A stretch of DNA of 64,000 bases, taken from contig WSXY01000002.1 of assembly GCA_009773565.1 (NCBI GenBank), forward strand, positions 62,001 through 126,000, written 5' to 3'. Below the pieces are notes generated by a model. The model worked only from the letters and a program-made list of their open reading frames with translations. It had not been told where the DNA came from and made no database searches. Both the position numbers and the translations under genes were made by a program. This document shows, one piece after another, positions 8,103-17,290 of this stretch. Positions within the stretch are counted from its first letter, which is position 1. Each line of letters starts with the position of its first letter. This DNA comes from Actinomycetota bacterium. GTDB lineage: Bacteria; Actinomycetota; Coriobacteriia; Anaerosomatales; Anaerosomataceae.

Positions 8103-8408
8103 GTGGAGAAGCTCGAGAGTGTTCTGCGCTCAGAAGATGACGCGCGCGTGACTGTCACAGAGGCGCGTGCACAGGCCGGGACGCTGCTTGAAGACGCTCG
8201 GGTGCGTGCTACGACTCTCAGCGTCAAGTCAGAAGCCGAGGCCCGGGTGCTTGCGGAAGCCAGAACCGCTGAGATGCTCGAGAAGGCGCGGGCCGAGGTA
8301 GCGACAATCGCCGCTAGCGCCCATCTCGCACAAACCACCGTGCTCAAGCGGGTCGCCGGACGCCTCGACGAAGCTGTCGCGGTGGTCATGAAGGAGCTGG
8401 TGGGCTAG
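8103..8408 (+). CDS. atpH: V-type ATP synthase subunit G/H (peripheral stalk)
   Basis: A 101-aa, almost wholly alpha-helical, Ala/Glu/Arg-rich coiled-coil protein at the head of the V-ATPase operon, where thermus- and archaeal-type operons carry subunit G (AhaH). It would dimerise with subunit E to form the peripheral stalk. The GTG start at 8103 is used. A TAGAAT -10-like box at 8058-8063 lies about 40 bp upstream in the divergent region shared with capA. It is 2 bp from subunit I. Confidence 0.75.
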   Translation: MEKLESVLRSEDDARVTVTEARAQAGTLLEDARVRATTLSVKSEAEARVLAEARTAEMLEKARAEVATIAASAHLAQTTVLKRVAGRLDEAVAVVMKELVG

Positions 8409-8410
8409 CC

Positions 8411-10600
8411 GTGGCTGTCGCCCGGATGCTCAAAGTAACCGCGTTCGCGCATTCCTCGGTCGCCGAGGACGTTGTCGAGCGACTTCACGCTGCCGGTGTG
8501 CTCGAGGTCACCGCCGACGCGAATGAGTTGCCCGCGCCGCTAGACGCTCGAGACGAGGCGCGCCTTCGGGAGCTCGACGAGTCAATCGCCAATGCCCAAT
8601 TCGTAGCGAAGCTCCTCGGTCGCTATCGCACATCGGATGCGCCGTTCGCCGCATTCATCAGCGAGAAGATCCACCTCTCGGAGGCGGAGTTCGCGGCGCT
8701 GGAACCTGACGCCGGGTTCCGCGCGCTCTACGCCGACTGCGTGGACATGTCCGACTCGCTGGCTTCAATGGGCCGCCATCGCGATCGGCTCGTCAAGCTG
8801 ATCGAGGACCTGACGCCCTGGCAGGACCTGCGTCTGCAGATCGAGCGCCTTCGGGGCACCGAGCACGTCGTGCTGATGACCGGCACCGTTCCGGCGGCGG
8901 AGAGCGCATCAATCCGTCAGCGTCTGCGGGATGCGGCAGCCGAGATCACCGTTGCCGAGCTCGGGCCTGTGGGTGTTCGGGAGGCATGGGTCGTTCTGGC
9001 CCACATCTCGGTCGCTGACGAGGCCCGCTCGATCCTCAATCTGACACGTTTCGCTGAAGTCACCTTCCCGGAACTGACTGATTATCCGGCCGAGGAGCTC
9101 GAACGTGCGCGCGCCGAGATCGTGCGCATCGACACCGAGCACGAGCGGCTTATCGTCCGCGTCACAGAGCTCGCCGTTGCCGAATACCCCCATGCGGTCG
9201 CGCTTGCCGAGGCGTTCGAGAGTGCCCGGGGAGCGATCGCGGTGCGCGAGCACCTCGGTGCGACCGAGCGGACAGTGCTCGTGACCGGCTGGGTGCCCGT
9301 GCGGTCGCGCGAGAAGCTCGAGCATGCGCTCGCACCGCTTGACGCGCTCGTCGACGTGGCGCTCGAGGAGCCGACGGACGCGGATTCGCCGCCGGTGCTT
9401 CTCGAGAACTCGAAGTTACTCAAGCCGTTCGAGACGCTTACGGACCTCTACGGGCGCCCCGTATACGGTGAGCTTGATCCGACGATTCTCCTGGCGCCGT
9501 TCTTCACCGTCTTTTTCGCCATCTGTATCGGTGATGTGGGCTACGGCCTGATGCTCATGATCGGCTTCTACCTCATCAAGACGAAACTCGACGTTGCGCC
9601 TGGCGTGAAGCGGTTCAGCGACCTCATGATCATCGGTGGTGCCGCGTCGGTCATCGCGGGCATCATGTTCGGGTCGTATTTCGCGATCGACTTCAAGGTG
9701 GTCACGCACGTCCTGCCGTTCCTGGAGCCACTGCAACTCATCGACCCGCTCGCCGAGCTGCAGACTTTCTTGCTGTTCACTGTCGCGCTCGGTGTGATCC
9801 AGGTGTTCTTCGGCGTTCTTGTGGCGGCGTACGATGCGGCGCGCAAGGGCGACTTCTCTGGCGCTGTGAATGACCAGATATCGACGGTCGTGCTCGCGGT
9901 GATGATCGCGATCGCCGTCATCGTTCCTGGCGCGTCGTCGTGGGGGATCGTGCTCGGCCTCGGCATCTCGATGCTCATGAAGGGGCACGCGATTGAGGCG
10001 GCTCTCACCGCCGAGGATCTTCCCGCGCGTGAGCGCGCGCTCGGGGGCGCGTGGCTCGCGCTCACGGTCGCGTGGATGCTCGCGCTCGCATTCCGCGGCC
10101 CTGCCGTGATCGGCTGGACGCTTCTCGGCGCGACGGTCCTCGGTCTGGCGCTCTCCAAGGGCGTTCGCAAGACGTTTGTCGGTATCCTCGGCGGCGCATA
10201 TGCCGTTTACGGTATGTCCGCCTTCATCGGCGACATCCTCTCGTACACCCGGCTTGCCGCGCTCGGATTGTCGGGGACGCTCGTGGGTATGGTGTTCAAC
10301 TTGCTCGCGGGTCTGGTGTGGAGCGGCTCGGCCGGGCTCTTCGCCAAGGGCGGCCTGTCGATCGTGTTCGGGCTGCTCGTCATCGTGATGGCGGCTCTCG
10401 TGTTCGTCGTCGGACATGTCTTCAACGTGGTGATCAACCTGCTTGGCGCGTTCGTGCACCCCGCGCGCCTGCAGTTCGTGGAGTTCTTCAGCAAGTTCTA
10501 CGAGGGTGGCGGCCGGCCGTACAAGCCGTTCGGCCACCAGACGTCAGCGGTAGTGCTGCACGCATCGAGCGTGCAAGGAGAAGGAGGAACAACGTCGTGA
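8411..10600 (+). CDS. atpI: V-type ATP synthase subunit I (membrane subunit a)
   Basis: A 729-aa protein with a soluble N-terminal half of about 320 residues, containing coiled-coil arms that hold the peripheral stalks, and a C-terminal membrane half with about 8 helices. The membrane half carries the conserved DPTILLAPFFTVFFAICIGD and SYTRLAALGLSG segments; the latter holds the Arg of the ion half-channels. It forms the stator channel next to the K ring. The GTG start is 2 bp after the G/H stop, and the gene ends in a 4-nt overlap with subunit K. Confidence 0.93.
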   Translation: MAVARMLKVTAFAHSSVAEDVVERLHAAGVLEVTADANELPAPLDARDEARLRELDESIANAQFVAKLLGRYRTSDAPFAAFISEKIHLSEAEFAALEPDAGFRALYADCVDMSDSLASMGRHRDRLVKLIEDLTPWQDLRLQIERLRGTEHVVLMTGTVPAAESASIRQRLRDAAAEITVAELGPVGVREAWVVLAHISVADEARSILNLTRFAEVTFPELTDYPAEELERARAEIVRIDTEHERLIVRVTELAVAEYPHAVALAEAFESARGAIAVREHLGATERTVLVTGWVPVRSREKLEHALAPLDALVDVALEEPTDADSPPVLLENSKLLKPFETLTDLYGRPVYGELDPTILLAPFFTVFFAICIGDVGYGLMLMIGFYLIKTKLDVAPGVKRFSDLMIIGGAASVIAGIMFGSYFAIDFKVVTHVLPFLEPLQLIDPLAELQTFLLFTVALGVIQVFFGVLVAAYDAARKGDFSGAVNDQISTVVLAVMIAIAVIVPGASSWGIVLGLGISMLMKGHAIEAALTAEDLPARERALGGAWLALTVAWMLALAFRGPAVIGWTLLGATVLGLALSKGVRKTFVGILGGAYAVYGMSAFIGDILSYTRLAALGLSGTLVGMVFNLLAGLVWSGSAGLFAKGGLSIVFGLLVIVMAALVFVVGHVFNVVINLLGAFVHPARLQFVEFFSKFYEGGGRPYKPFGHQTSAVVLHASSVQGEGGTTS

Positions 10601-11091
10601 AGGAATTTATGTGGGGATTGTCGGGCGTCGACTGGGCGCTCATGGGTGCCGGGTCCGCGGCCATTCTCGGCGGAATCGGCTCGGCGATCGGTATCACGAT
10701 CGCAAGCGCGACCGTTTCGGGAATCCTGTCCGAGGACGGGACCAAGTTTGGCAAGCTGCTGCCGATTGCCGCGATGCCGGGTACGCAGGGCATCTACGGC
10801 TTCATCGCAGCCGTGCTTGTGATCGTGTTCTTCAACCTACTCGGCGGCAATGTGGATATTGCGGGCCCCGTGGGCTTCAAGATCTTCCTTGCCTGCCAGC
10901 CGGTTGCGTGGCTGTGCCTCGTGAGCGCGATCTACCAGGGGATGACGGGCTCCTCGGCAGCGGGCATCGTGGCTGCGGACCAGCCGGCTCCGGCACTCAT
11001 CTTCCCGGCGCTTGTCGAGACGTACGCCGTCCTCTCGCTCATCGTCACGATTCTCATGTTGCTCAGCCTCCAGACCGCATACATGAAGTAA
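10597..11091 (+). CDS. atpK: V-type ATP synthase subunit K (rotor proteolipid), Na+-type ligand set
   Basis: A 164-aa protein with four transmembrane helices, the duplicated-hairpin form of the proteolipid. The essential carboxylate is Glu141 in ALVETYAVL. Thr63 and Gln64 (PGTQGIYGF) and Gln114 (IYQGMTG) are also present, matching by alignment the Na+ ligands described for the Enterococcus hirae K ring. GTG 10597 overlaps the subunit I stop (GTGA) and has AAGGAGG upstream. Several K subunits form the membrane ring turned by ion flow. Confidence 0.93.
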   Translation: MKEFMWGLSGVDWALMGAGSAAILGGIGSAIGITIASATVSGILSEDGTKFGKLLPIAAMPGTQGIYGFIAAVLVIVFFNLLGGNVDIAGPVGFKIFLACQPVAWLCLVSAIYQGMTGSSAAGIVAADQPAPALIFPALVETYAVLSLIVTILMLLSLQTAYMK

Positions 11092-11103
11092 CGGAGTGGT
11101 CCT

Positions 11104-11712
11104 GTGGCACTTGCTGACATCCTGAACCGAATAGACGCCGACGCTACGTCTGAGGCGCAAACGGTCACCGACGCCGCACAGGCCGAGGCCGACCGGCTGC
11201 TTGACGGAGCGCGCGAGCAGGCCGATGCGGCCGCCGAAGCAATCGTGCGAGAGGCCGCTCGAAGGGCATCGCTTGAAGCTGAGACGCTGCTCGCGAACGC
11301 GCGGCTCGAGGCACGTGACTCGCTGTTGACCGCAAAGCGCGACGTGCTCGACGGCGCGCTCGGGCTCCTCGCAGAGCGCATCGTCGGGCTTCCGGATGCC
11401 GACTACGCGGCATTTCTCGCGCGCGCGATCGTGAGCGCGGCACGCGGGGGCGAGCGCGTGCTCGTAGCGGCCGCCGACGCGAAGCGGCTGGGTGGCTTGC
11501 GCGCAGCGGTCGACGCGGCTGCGAAGGCTGCTGGTCGCGACCTTGCGCTCGCGTACGACGATGCACCCGCAGGTGCCGAGCACGGCGTCGTGCTGCTGGG
11601 CGAGCGAGACAGCGTCGACCTTTCGATCGCCGGTCTCATCGACGGACAGCGCGACGAGCTACTCATGCGACTTGCCGCGCTCGTCTTCACGGGTGAGGGG
11701 ACAGGCGCGTGA
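11104..11712 (+). CDS. atpE: V-type ATP synthase subunit E (peripheral stalk)
   Basis: A 202-aa protein with a long N-terminal Ala-rich coiled coil (to about residue 95) and a C-terminal alpha/beta domain ending DSVDLSIAGLIDGQRDEL, which corresponds to the conserved subunit E tail that contacts the A3B3 head. It follows subunit K and precedes subunit C as in archaeal/thermus operons. Start GTG 11104. Confidence 0.88.
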   Translation: MALADILNRIDADATSEAQTVTDAAQAEADRLLDGAREQADAAAEAIVREAARRASLEAETLLANARLEARDSLLTAKRDVLDGALGLLAERIVGLPDADYAAFLARAIVSAARGGERVLVAAADAKRLGGLRAAVDAAAKAAGRDLALAYDDAPAGAEHGVVLLGERDSVDLSIAGLIDGQRDELLMRLAALVFTGEGTGA

Positions 11713-12710
11713 GTGTCCCGCTCCTCAAAGCGGTTCGCGACGCGCAGCGCTACGGCTTCGCGGTCGGGAAGGTGCGCGTGCTTCAGACGCGTATCTTCGG
11801 CGCCGGCACATACGAGCGTCTTCTCGACGCGCCCACCTTCTCCGAGCAGATGCGTGTCGTGTCAGACACCATCTACGGGCGCTATCTGGAGGATGCGAAG
11901 AGCGCTGACGATGTCGAGGACGGTCTCGAGCGTGCGCTCGACGACTTCTACCGCTTCCTCGACGATGCGAACCTGCCTGATGCGGTCGTGCGCTTCTTCC
12001 GTGTGCGCTACGACTACGCGAACGTTCGCGCCATTCTCAAAGCGCGTGCACTTGGCGTGTCGACCGAGGGGATGGTCGTCGGTCTCGGCACCGTTTCCAC
12101 AGAGGTCGTCACCGGTCCCGTGGCCGGTCTGCCACCGTTTCTCGGTGACATCGTCTGGGCGCTTACGCCTGTCGCCGGCGAGAGTTGGGTCGGTGCCGAA
12201 GCGATTGACGCGACGGTGGAAGCAGCACTCTTCGCCGATCTCGTGCATACGGCGCATGCATCAAAGAGCAGCACGCTTCGGGAGCTCGCCGCGCTGACCG
12301 TCGATGTCGCCAACGCCCGCTCGGCGGTACGCGCTCATCGTCGCGGCGTTCCAGCGGGCGTGCTTGCGGGGATGCTCCACGGCGGCGGCGCGATCAAAGT
12401 CGCCGATATCGAGGCGGCCTACGAGCTGCCGTTCGACGAATTCATCGAGGTGCTCGCGGCATCACGCGCGCTCAAGGGAGTGACGGCGGACGAGTTGGCC
12501 GCTGATGGCGGTCTCGACGTCGTGCTCGACAATCTCGTTGCGCGTTTCGTTCGACGCGTGCGCGTCGTGCCGTTCGGCCCCGAGCCGGTCATCGCATACG
12601 TTATGGCGCGTGAGGCCGAGGTCGTCGCGGTACGGACCCTGCTCATCGGTCGGCTCGCCGGCCTCGATCGCGAGGCGCTCCGGCGCCGTCTTCGCGACTT
12701 GTCTGTGTAG
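11709..12710 (+). CDS. atpC: V-type ATP synthase subunit C (central stalk cap)
   Basis: A 333-aa, mostly helical protein of subunit C/d type, with three repeated helical domains and the conserved C-terminal VIAYVMAREAEVVAVRTLLIG. It links the central stalk (D/F) to the K ring. Its GTG start overlaps the subunit E stop by 4 nt. Confidence 0.9.
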   Translation: MSVPLLKAVRDAQRYGFAVGKVRVLQTRIFGAGTYERLLDAPTFSEQMRVVSDTIYGRYLEDAKSADDVEDGLERALDDFYRFLDDANLPDAVVRFFRVRYDYANVRAILKARALGVSTEGMVVGLGTVSTEVVTGPVAGLPPFLGDIVWALTPVAGESWVGAEAIDATVEAALFADLVHTAHASKSSTLRELAALTVDVANARSAVRAHRRGVPAGVLAGMLHGGGAIKVADIEAAYELPFDEFIEVLAASRALKGVTADELAADGGLDVVLDNLVARFVRRVRVVPFGPEPVIAYVMAREAEVVAVRTLLIGRLAGLDREALRRRLRDLSV

Positions 12711-12719
12711 GTGGAGTAG

Positions 12720-13046
12720 ATGGCCCGAATCGCGATAGTGGGTGACTCGACAAGCGTGGCGGGATTCCGCCCGCTCGGCTTTGCGGTCTACCCGGTCGAG
12801 CGTCCCGAAGACGCTCGTGATCTGTGGGCCGGGCTTGTGGGCGGCGAGTATGGCGTCGTGTTCGTGACAGAGCCCGTGTACGCCGCGGTCGAGGACCTCG
12901 CAGCAGAGGCGATCGACCGCCCGATTCCCGCGGTGACCATCATCCCGGGAGCGGGAAGCAGCGGCGGCGTGGGTGGAGCGAAGATCAGTCGCGCAATCGA
13001 GCGCGCGCTCGGTACCAGCATGTTGATCCGAGAAGAGGAAGAGTAG
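12720..13046 (+). CDS. atpF: V-type ATP synthase subunit F (central stalk)
   Basis: A 108-aa Rossmann-like protein beginning MARIAIVGDSTSVAGFRPLG, with the later EDLAAEAIDRPIPAVTIIPG block characteristic of subunit F. It binds subunit D in the rotor. GGTGGAG lies upstream of ATG 12720 and the stop abuts the start of subunit A. Confidence 0.9.
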   Translation: MARIAIVGDSTSVAGFRPLGFAVYPVERPEDARDLWAGLVGGEYGVVFVTEPVYAAVEDLAAEAIDRPIPAVTIIPGAGSSGGVGGAKISRAIERALGTSMLIREEEE

Positions 13047-14990
13047 ATGGAGCAAGGCAGAATCGTGAAGGTCGCCGGCCCCCTCGTTGTCGCTGAGGGC
13101 CTCGTCACTTCCAGGATGTACGACCTCGTGCGCGTGGGCAAAGACGGCCTCATGGGCGAGATCATCGAGATGCGAGGCGACCGCGCTTCGATCCAGGTGT
13201 ACGAGGAGACCGAGGGCCTCGGCCCCGGCGACCCCGTCGAGGCGACCGGCGCACCGCTCTCCGTCGAGCTTGGCCCCGGCATGCTCGAGGCCGTCTACGA
13301 CGGCGTCCAGCGGCCGCTCGACGCACTCGAGCGCATGACGGGCGCGTTCCTCACGCGCGGCGTTACGGCGCCGGGTCTCGATCGCGAGAAGCAGTGGGAG
13401 TTCGTGCCGACCGCCAAGGCGGGCGACCGGGTCGAAGCGGGCGACATCATCGGCACCGTGCAAGAGAACAAGGTCGTCGAGCATCGCATCATGGTGCCGC
13501 CGGGCGTCTCGGGCACGATTGCCACGCTCGCCGCCGGAACCTATACGGTCACTGACCCGGTTGGCAGCCTCACCGCTGACGACGGCACGAAGACCGACCT
13601 CCTCATGATGCAGACGTGGCCCGTGCGCGTCGCGCGCCCGTACACGCGCAAGCTGTCGGCAAGCGAGCCCATGACCACCGGTACGCGCGTCATCGACACG
13701 TTCTTCCCGCTCGTGATGGGTGGTGTGGCGTGCATCCCGGGCCCATTCGGTGCCGGCAAGACGGTCACGCAGCATCAGATCGCCAAGTGGAGTAACGCCG
13801 AGGTCGTCATCTTCATCGGCTGCGGCGAGCGCGGCAACGAGATGACCGACGTGCTCATGGAGTTCCCTGAGCTCGTCGACCCGTACTCGGGCGAACCGCT
13901 CATGAAGCGCACCGTGCTGGTCGCCAACACGTCCAACATGCCGGTTGCGGCGCGAGAAGCGAGCGTCTACACAGGCATCACGATGGCCGAGTACTTCCGC
14001 GATATGGGCTACAACGTCGTGCTGCAGGCGGACTCCACGTCGCGCTGGGCCGAGGCGATGCGCGAGATCTCCGGACGGCTCGAAGAGATGCCGGGCGACG
14101 AGGGGTTCCCGGCGTACCTCGGGACGAAACTGGCTGCGTTCTACGAGCGAGCCGGCAAGGTTGAGTGTCTCGGGGGCGGAGGCGGAGGCGGAGCTGTCGC
14201 CTCCTCCGCGGCCGACGACGCCTTCGGCGCCGACGGCCTCGCTTCGCGAGTCGGTGGCGACAGCTCCGACTCCGCCTCGGCCGCCACACAGGCCCCAGTC
14301 TCCACGTCAGCCTCCGTCGCGGCACGCATCGGGTCGGTGTCGGTTGTTGGCTCGGTGTCGCCTCCGGGTGGGGACCTTTCGGAACCGGTTGTGCAGAATA
14401 CGTTGCGCGTGGTGAAAGTGTTCTGGGCACTGCAGGATCAGCTGGCGTTCCAGCGGCACTTCCCGGCGATCGACTGGCTTACGAGCTACTCGCTCTACCT
14501 CGACAAGGTGACGCCGTTCTGGAACGAGGCGGTCTCCGCTGGATTCCGTGGACGTCGTGACCAGTGCATGGCGATCCTCCAGCGCGAGAACGAGCTTGCC
14601 GAGATCGTGCGGCTCGTCGGACTTGAGGCGCTCTCTGCCGAGGAACAGATCCTCATGGAGACCGCCAAGTCCATCCGCGAGGACTTCTTGCAGCAAAACG
14701 CCTTCCGCGAGGACGACCAGTTCAGCTCGCTCGTCGAGCAGGACCTGCTCCTCAAGACGATCCTCCTCTTCCATGAGAAGGCGATTCAGTCGCACGACAA
14801 GGGGATGGCGCTCAAGGACATCTTCGCGGCGCCCGTGCGCGAGCGCGTCACGCGCGCCAAGTACCTCACAGGCGAGGCTGCCGCCGTGGCTGCCGAGTTC
14901 GCCTCGATCGCCTCGGACATCGAGACACAACTGGTCGGCGGTGGCACTGACGACGGTGCATACGCCGCACGTGCGGGAGGTGAGCAGTAA
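13047..14990 (+). CDS. atpA: V-type ATP synthase catalytic subunit A with an in-frame insertion
   Basis: A 647-aa catalytic subunit (usual length about 580-595). The N-terminal beta-barrel starts [19 protein letters not shown], the non-homologous bulge domain ends near residue 200, and the P-loop is GPFGAGKT with the catalytic GERGNEM further on. The arginine-finger and nucleotide-site blocks [20 protein letters not shown] and [12 protein letters not shown] are intact. Between [12 protein letters not shown] and [15 protein letters not shown] (about residues 376-428) lies a Gly/Ser/Ala-rich stretch of about 50 extra residues where normal subunits have only a short loop. The DNA of that stretch is an imperfect long palindrome. 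The reading frame stays open, so the subunit is expected to be functional with an extended surface loop. Confidence 0.93.
   Translation: MEQGRIVKVAGPLVVAEGLVTSRMYDLVRVGKDGLMGEIIEMRGDRASIQVYEETEGLGPGDPVEATGAPLSVELGPGMLEAVYDGVQRPLDALERMTGAFLTRGVTAPGLDREKQWEFVPTAKAGDRVEAGDIIGTVQENKVVEHRIMVPPGVSGTIATLAAGTYTVTDPVGSLTADDGTKTDLLMMQTWPVRVARPYTRKLSASEPMTTGTRVIDTFFPLVMGGVACIPGPFGAGKTVTQHQIAKWSNAEVVIFIGCGERGNEMTDVLMEFPELVDPYSGEPLMKRTVLVANTSNMPVAAREASVYTGITMAEYFRDMGYNVVLQADSTSRWAEAMREISGRLEEMPGDEGFPAYLGTKLAAFYERAGKVECLGGGGGGGAVASSAADDAFGADGLASRVGGDSSDSASAATQAPVSTSASVAARIGSVSVVGSVSPPGGDLSEPVVQNTLRVVKVFWALQDQLAFQRHFPAIDWLTSYSLYLDKVTPFWNEAVSAGFRGRRDQCMAILQRENELAEIVRLVGLEALSAEEQILMETAKSIREDFLQQNAFREDDQFSSLVEQDLLLKTILLFHEKAIQSHDKGMALKDIFAAPVRERVTRAKYLTGEAAAVAAEFASIASDIETQLVGGGTDDGAYAARAGGEQ
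14179..14278. repeat. palindromic element inserted in-frame in the ATPase A subunit gene
   Basis: Two 23-nt arms (14179-14201 and 14256-14278) are inverted repeats matching at 22 of 23 positions. They flank a 54-nt centre that contains two smaller hairpins, CGCCttcGGCG and CTCGCttcGCGAG. The element is read through as Gly/Ser/Ala/Asp-rich protein. It resembles mobile palindromic elements that tolerate insertion inside genes, such as those known from Rickettsia. Other copies in the genome would be needed to prove mobility. Confidence 0.6.
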
Positions 14991-16402
14991 TGCGCGAGTA
15001 CATGACCACCCGCGATATCGTCGGGCCGCTCCTGCTCATCGAGAGCGTTGTCGACGTCACGTACGGTGAGCTTGTCGAGCTTGAGTATCCGGACGGCACA
15101 CGCAGCCTCGGCAACGTGCTCGAGGTCAACGGCGACGTTGCGCTCGTGCAGGCGTTCGAGGGTACCCGCGGTGCAAACCCGTCCCAGACGAAGGCGAAGT
15201 TCCTCGGTCGCTCGCTTGAGCTGGGCGTGTCGCGAGACATGCTCGGCCGCGTGTTCGACGGTCTCGGTCGCCCGAACGACGACGGTCCGGAGATCATCGC
15301 CGACAAACGGCTGTCGATCCAGGGCTCGCCGATCAACCCGACGGCCCGCGACTTCCCCGATGACTTCATCCAGACGGGCGTCTCGGCCATCGACGGTCTC
15401 AATCCGCTCGTGCGCGGCCAGAAGCTACCGATCTTCTCGGGCAGCGGCTTGCCGCATAACGAGCTGGCGGCGCAGATCGCCCGCCAGGCGGCGGTTCTCG
15501 CCAGAAGCGCGAAGGCTGATGTTGTCGGCGACAAGCTTGAGGGCGAGTTCGCCGTCGTGTTCGCCGCGATGGGCATCACCTTCGAGGACGCCGACTTCTT
15601 CACCCAGGAGTTCCGTACGACCTCGGCCATCGAGCGCGCGGTGCTCTTCCTCAACCTCGCCGACGATCCGGCCGTCGAGCGCATCGCGACGCCGCGTATG
15701 GCGCTCACCGCCGCCGAGTACCTGGCGTACGAGTGTGACATGCACGTGCTCGTCATCCTCACGGACATGACGTACTACTGCGAGGCGCTCCGCGAGGTCT
15801 CCGCCGCGCGCAAGGAAGTCCCCGGCCGCCGCGGCTACCCCGGCTACCTCTACACCGACCTCGCGAGCCTCTACGAGCGCGCCGGTCGTGTGAAGGGCCG
15901 TGCAGGTTCGATCACGCAGGTGCCGATCCTCTCGATGCCCGATGACGACAAGACGCACCCGATCCCCGACCTCACCGGTTACATCACCGAGGGGCAGATC
16001 ATCCTCGACCGCAACCTGCACCGGCGCGGCATCTATCCGCCAGTCGCCGTGCTGCCGAGCCTCTCGCGGCTCAAGCAGAAGGGTATCGGCGCCGGCAAGA
16101 CGCGCGAGGATCACGCGGACCTCTCCAACCAACTCTTCGGTTCGTACGCGCGCGGGCTGCAGGCGAAGGAACTCGCGGTCATTCTCGGCGAGGCAGCGCT
16201 TTCCGACGACGACAAGGCGTTCGTCGCGTTCGCCGACGCGTTCGAGGACCGCTTCATCCGCCAGGGCAAGCACGAGGAACGCTCCGTTGCCGAGACACTC
16301 GCCCTCGGGTGGGAGTTGGCGGCGCTGCTTCCGCGCTCGGAACTCAAGCGCATCAAAGACGAGTATGTCGAGAAGTACCTGCCGACGGGAACGGACGCGT
16401 AG
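14990..16402 (+). CDS. atpB: V-type ATP synthase regulatory subunit B
   Basis: A 470-aa protein of standard length with [40 protein letters not shown] (the degenerate P-loop region of B subunits), [20 protein letters not shown] and [20 protein letters not shown]. It alternates with A in the hexameric head. Its ATG shares one base with the TAA of the A subunit gene. Confidence 0.95.
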   Translation: MREYMTTRDIVGPLLLIESVVDVTYGELVELEYPDGTRSLGNVLEVNGDVALVQAFEGTRGANPSQTKAKFLGRSLELGVSRDMLGRVFDGLGRPNDDGPEIIADKRLSIQGSPINPTARDFPDDFIQTGVSAIDGLNPLVRGQKLPIFSGSGLPHNELAAQIARQAAVLARSAKADVVGDKLEGEFAVVFAAMGITFEDADFFTQEFRTTSAIERAVLFLNLADDPAVERIATPRMALTAAEYLAYECDMHVLVILTDMTYYCEALREVSAARKEVPGRRGYPGYLYTDLASLYERAGRVKGRAGSITQVPILSMPDDDKTHPIPDLTGYITEGQIILDRNLHRRGIYPPVAVLPSLSRLKQKGIGAGKTREDHADLSNQLFGSYARGLQAKELAVILGEAALSDDDKAFVAFADAFEDRFIRQGKHEERSVAETLALGWELAALLPRSELKRIKDEYVEKYLPTGTDA

Positions 16403-16603
16403 ATGGGAAGCTCGCTGCAGGTCGGCTTCGCCATCGTGCTCGCGCTGTTCTTCTGCGCGCTGGCGGGCTTCAACATCTACAGCATGCGAACGGTCGCGCG
16501 CGCTGGCGGGAAGGTCGCCGGTGCCACGATCGCGATCCGTATCCTGAATGCGGTGCTGCTCCTGGTCGCCCTGGGCCTCGTCGTCTACGCGTTGGTGCGG
16601 TGA
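16403..16603 (+). CDS. small two-helix membrane protein inside the V-ATPase operon
   Basis: A 66-aa protein starting immediately after the subunit B stop, with two predicted transmembrane helices (about residues 6-28 and 43-64) and a short basic loop containing MRTVARAGGKVAG. It is followed 7 bp later by subunit D. Known thermus- or archaeal-type operons run B to D directly, so this is an added gene. Its location, coupling and codon use suggest it is real and associated with the enzyme or its assembly. I do not recognise a family. Confidence 0.6.
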   Translation: MGSSLQVGFAIVLALFFCALAGFNIYSMRTVARAGGKVAGATIAIRILNAVLLLVALGLVVYALVR

Positions 16604-16610
16604 TGACGCG

Positions 16611-17252
16611 ATGACGAAGATGCGCGTCAATCCAAACAGGATGGAGTTGCTCAAGCTCAAGCGCCGTGGCGAGGTCGCCAAGCGCGGCCACAAGCTGCTC
16701 AAGGACAAGTTCGATGAGTTGCTCAAGGAGTTCATCAAGCGCATCTCGGAGAACCGGAAACTGCGTGTGGAAGTCGAGCGACGGCTTCTCGGTGCGTACG
16801 GTCTCCTCGCGGTTGCGCGTGCCGAGGCGGGCAAGGCGAACCTCACGCAGGCGTTGCTCGCGGGCGAGCCGGGAGACCTGGTCGACGCTGCCGAGCTTCG
16901 TGTCATGAGCGTGCGAGTCCCCGAGTTCACGCTTGGCGAGATACCCGAGCCCGGCGGCTACTCGCTTGCGACGATGCCGGCGGTACTCGACGATGCGCTT
17001 GAGGAGCTGGCGGCGGTCGCGCCGATGATGGTGGAGCTTGCCGGGCGCGAGAAAGCGATCGAGTTGCTCGCTGCCGAGATCGAGCGCACCCGGCGTCGCG
17101 TGAACGCGCTGGAGTACGTTCTGATGCCGTCGATCGCCGAGACGGTGAAGGACATCCAGATGAAGCTCGACGAGGCCGAGCGGGGCAACCTGACGCGGCT
17201 CATGAAGGTGAAAGACATCATCGCGGCACAAGAGGCTGCTGGCGAACGATAA
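16611..17252 (+). CDS. atpD: V-type ATP synthase subunit D (central rotor shaft)
   Basis: A 213-aa protein made of N- and C-terminal helices that form the coiled-coil shaft. It has the conserved NPNRMELLKLKRRGEVAKRG start and RRRVNALEYVLMPSIAETVK near the end. ATG 16611 gives the usual length. It is the last gene of the ATPase operon; hairpins 3' of it may end transcription. Confidence 0.92.
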   Translation: MTKMRVNPNRMELLKLKRRGEVAKRGHKLLKDKFDELLKEFIKRISENRKLRVEVERRLLGAYGLLAVARAEAGKANLTQALLAGEPGDLVDAAELRVMSVRVPEFTLGEIPEPGGYSLATMPAVLDDALEELAAVAPMMVELAGREKAIELLAAEIERTRRRVNALEYVLMPSIAETVKDIQMKLDEAERGNLTRLMKVKDIIAAQEAAGER

Positions 17253-17290
17253 GCGGCGCTTCTGACGTGCTGAATGGGCTAAAGTCGGGC

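Noticed and set aside
7976-8389. N-terminal extension of CapA
   Set aside because: It would place 138 Ser/Arg-rich residues before the membrane helix and run antisense through the ATPase G/H gene; ATG 7975 gives the normal layout.
9416-10537. Long open frame on the minus strand opposite the ATPase I subunit
   Set aside because: It is highly charged (Arg/Asp/Glu/His) with no family resemblance and lies antisense to a clearly conserved subunit; such shadows are common in GC-rich DNA.
12462-13775. 437-codon open frame on the minus strand opposite subunits C, F and A
   Set aside because: Antisense to three conserved ATPase genes, with His/Arg/Asp-rich composition typical of a shadow frame.
14160-14335. 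Assembly error or frameshift in the ATPase A subunit
   Set aside because: The inserted stretch is a multiple of three within an open frame and both flanks align with the family, so a true in-frame insertion is more likely.
15425-16930. 501-codon open frame on the minus strand opposite subunits B and D
   Set aside because: It crosses three coupled genes and has no recognisable domain or ribosome binding site.
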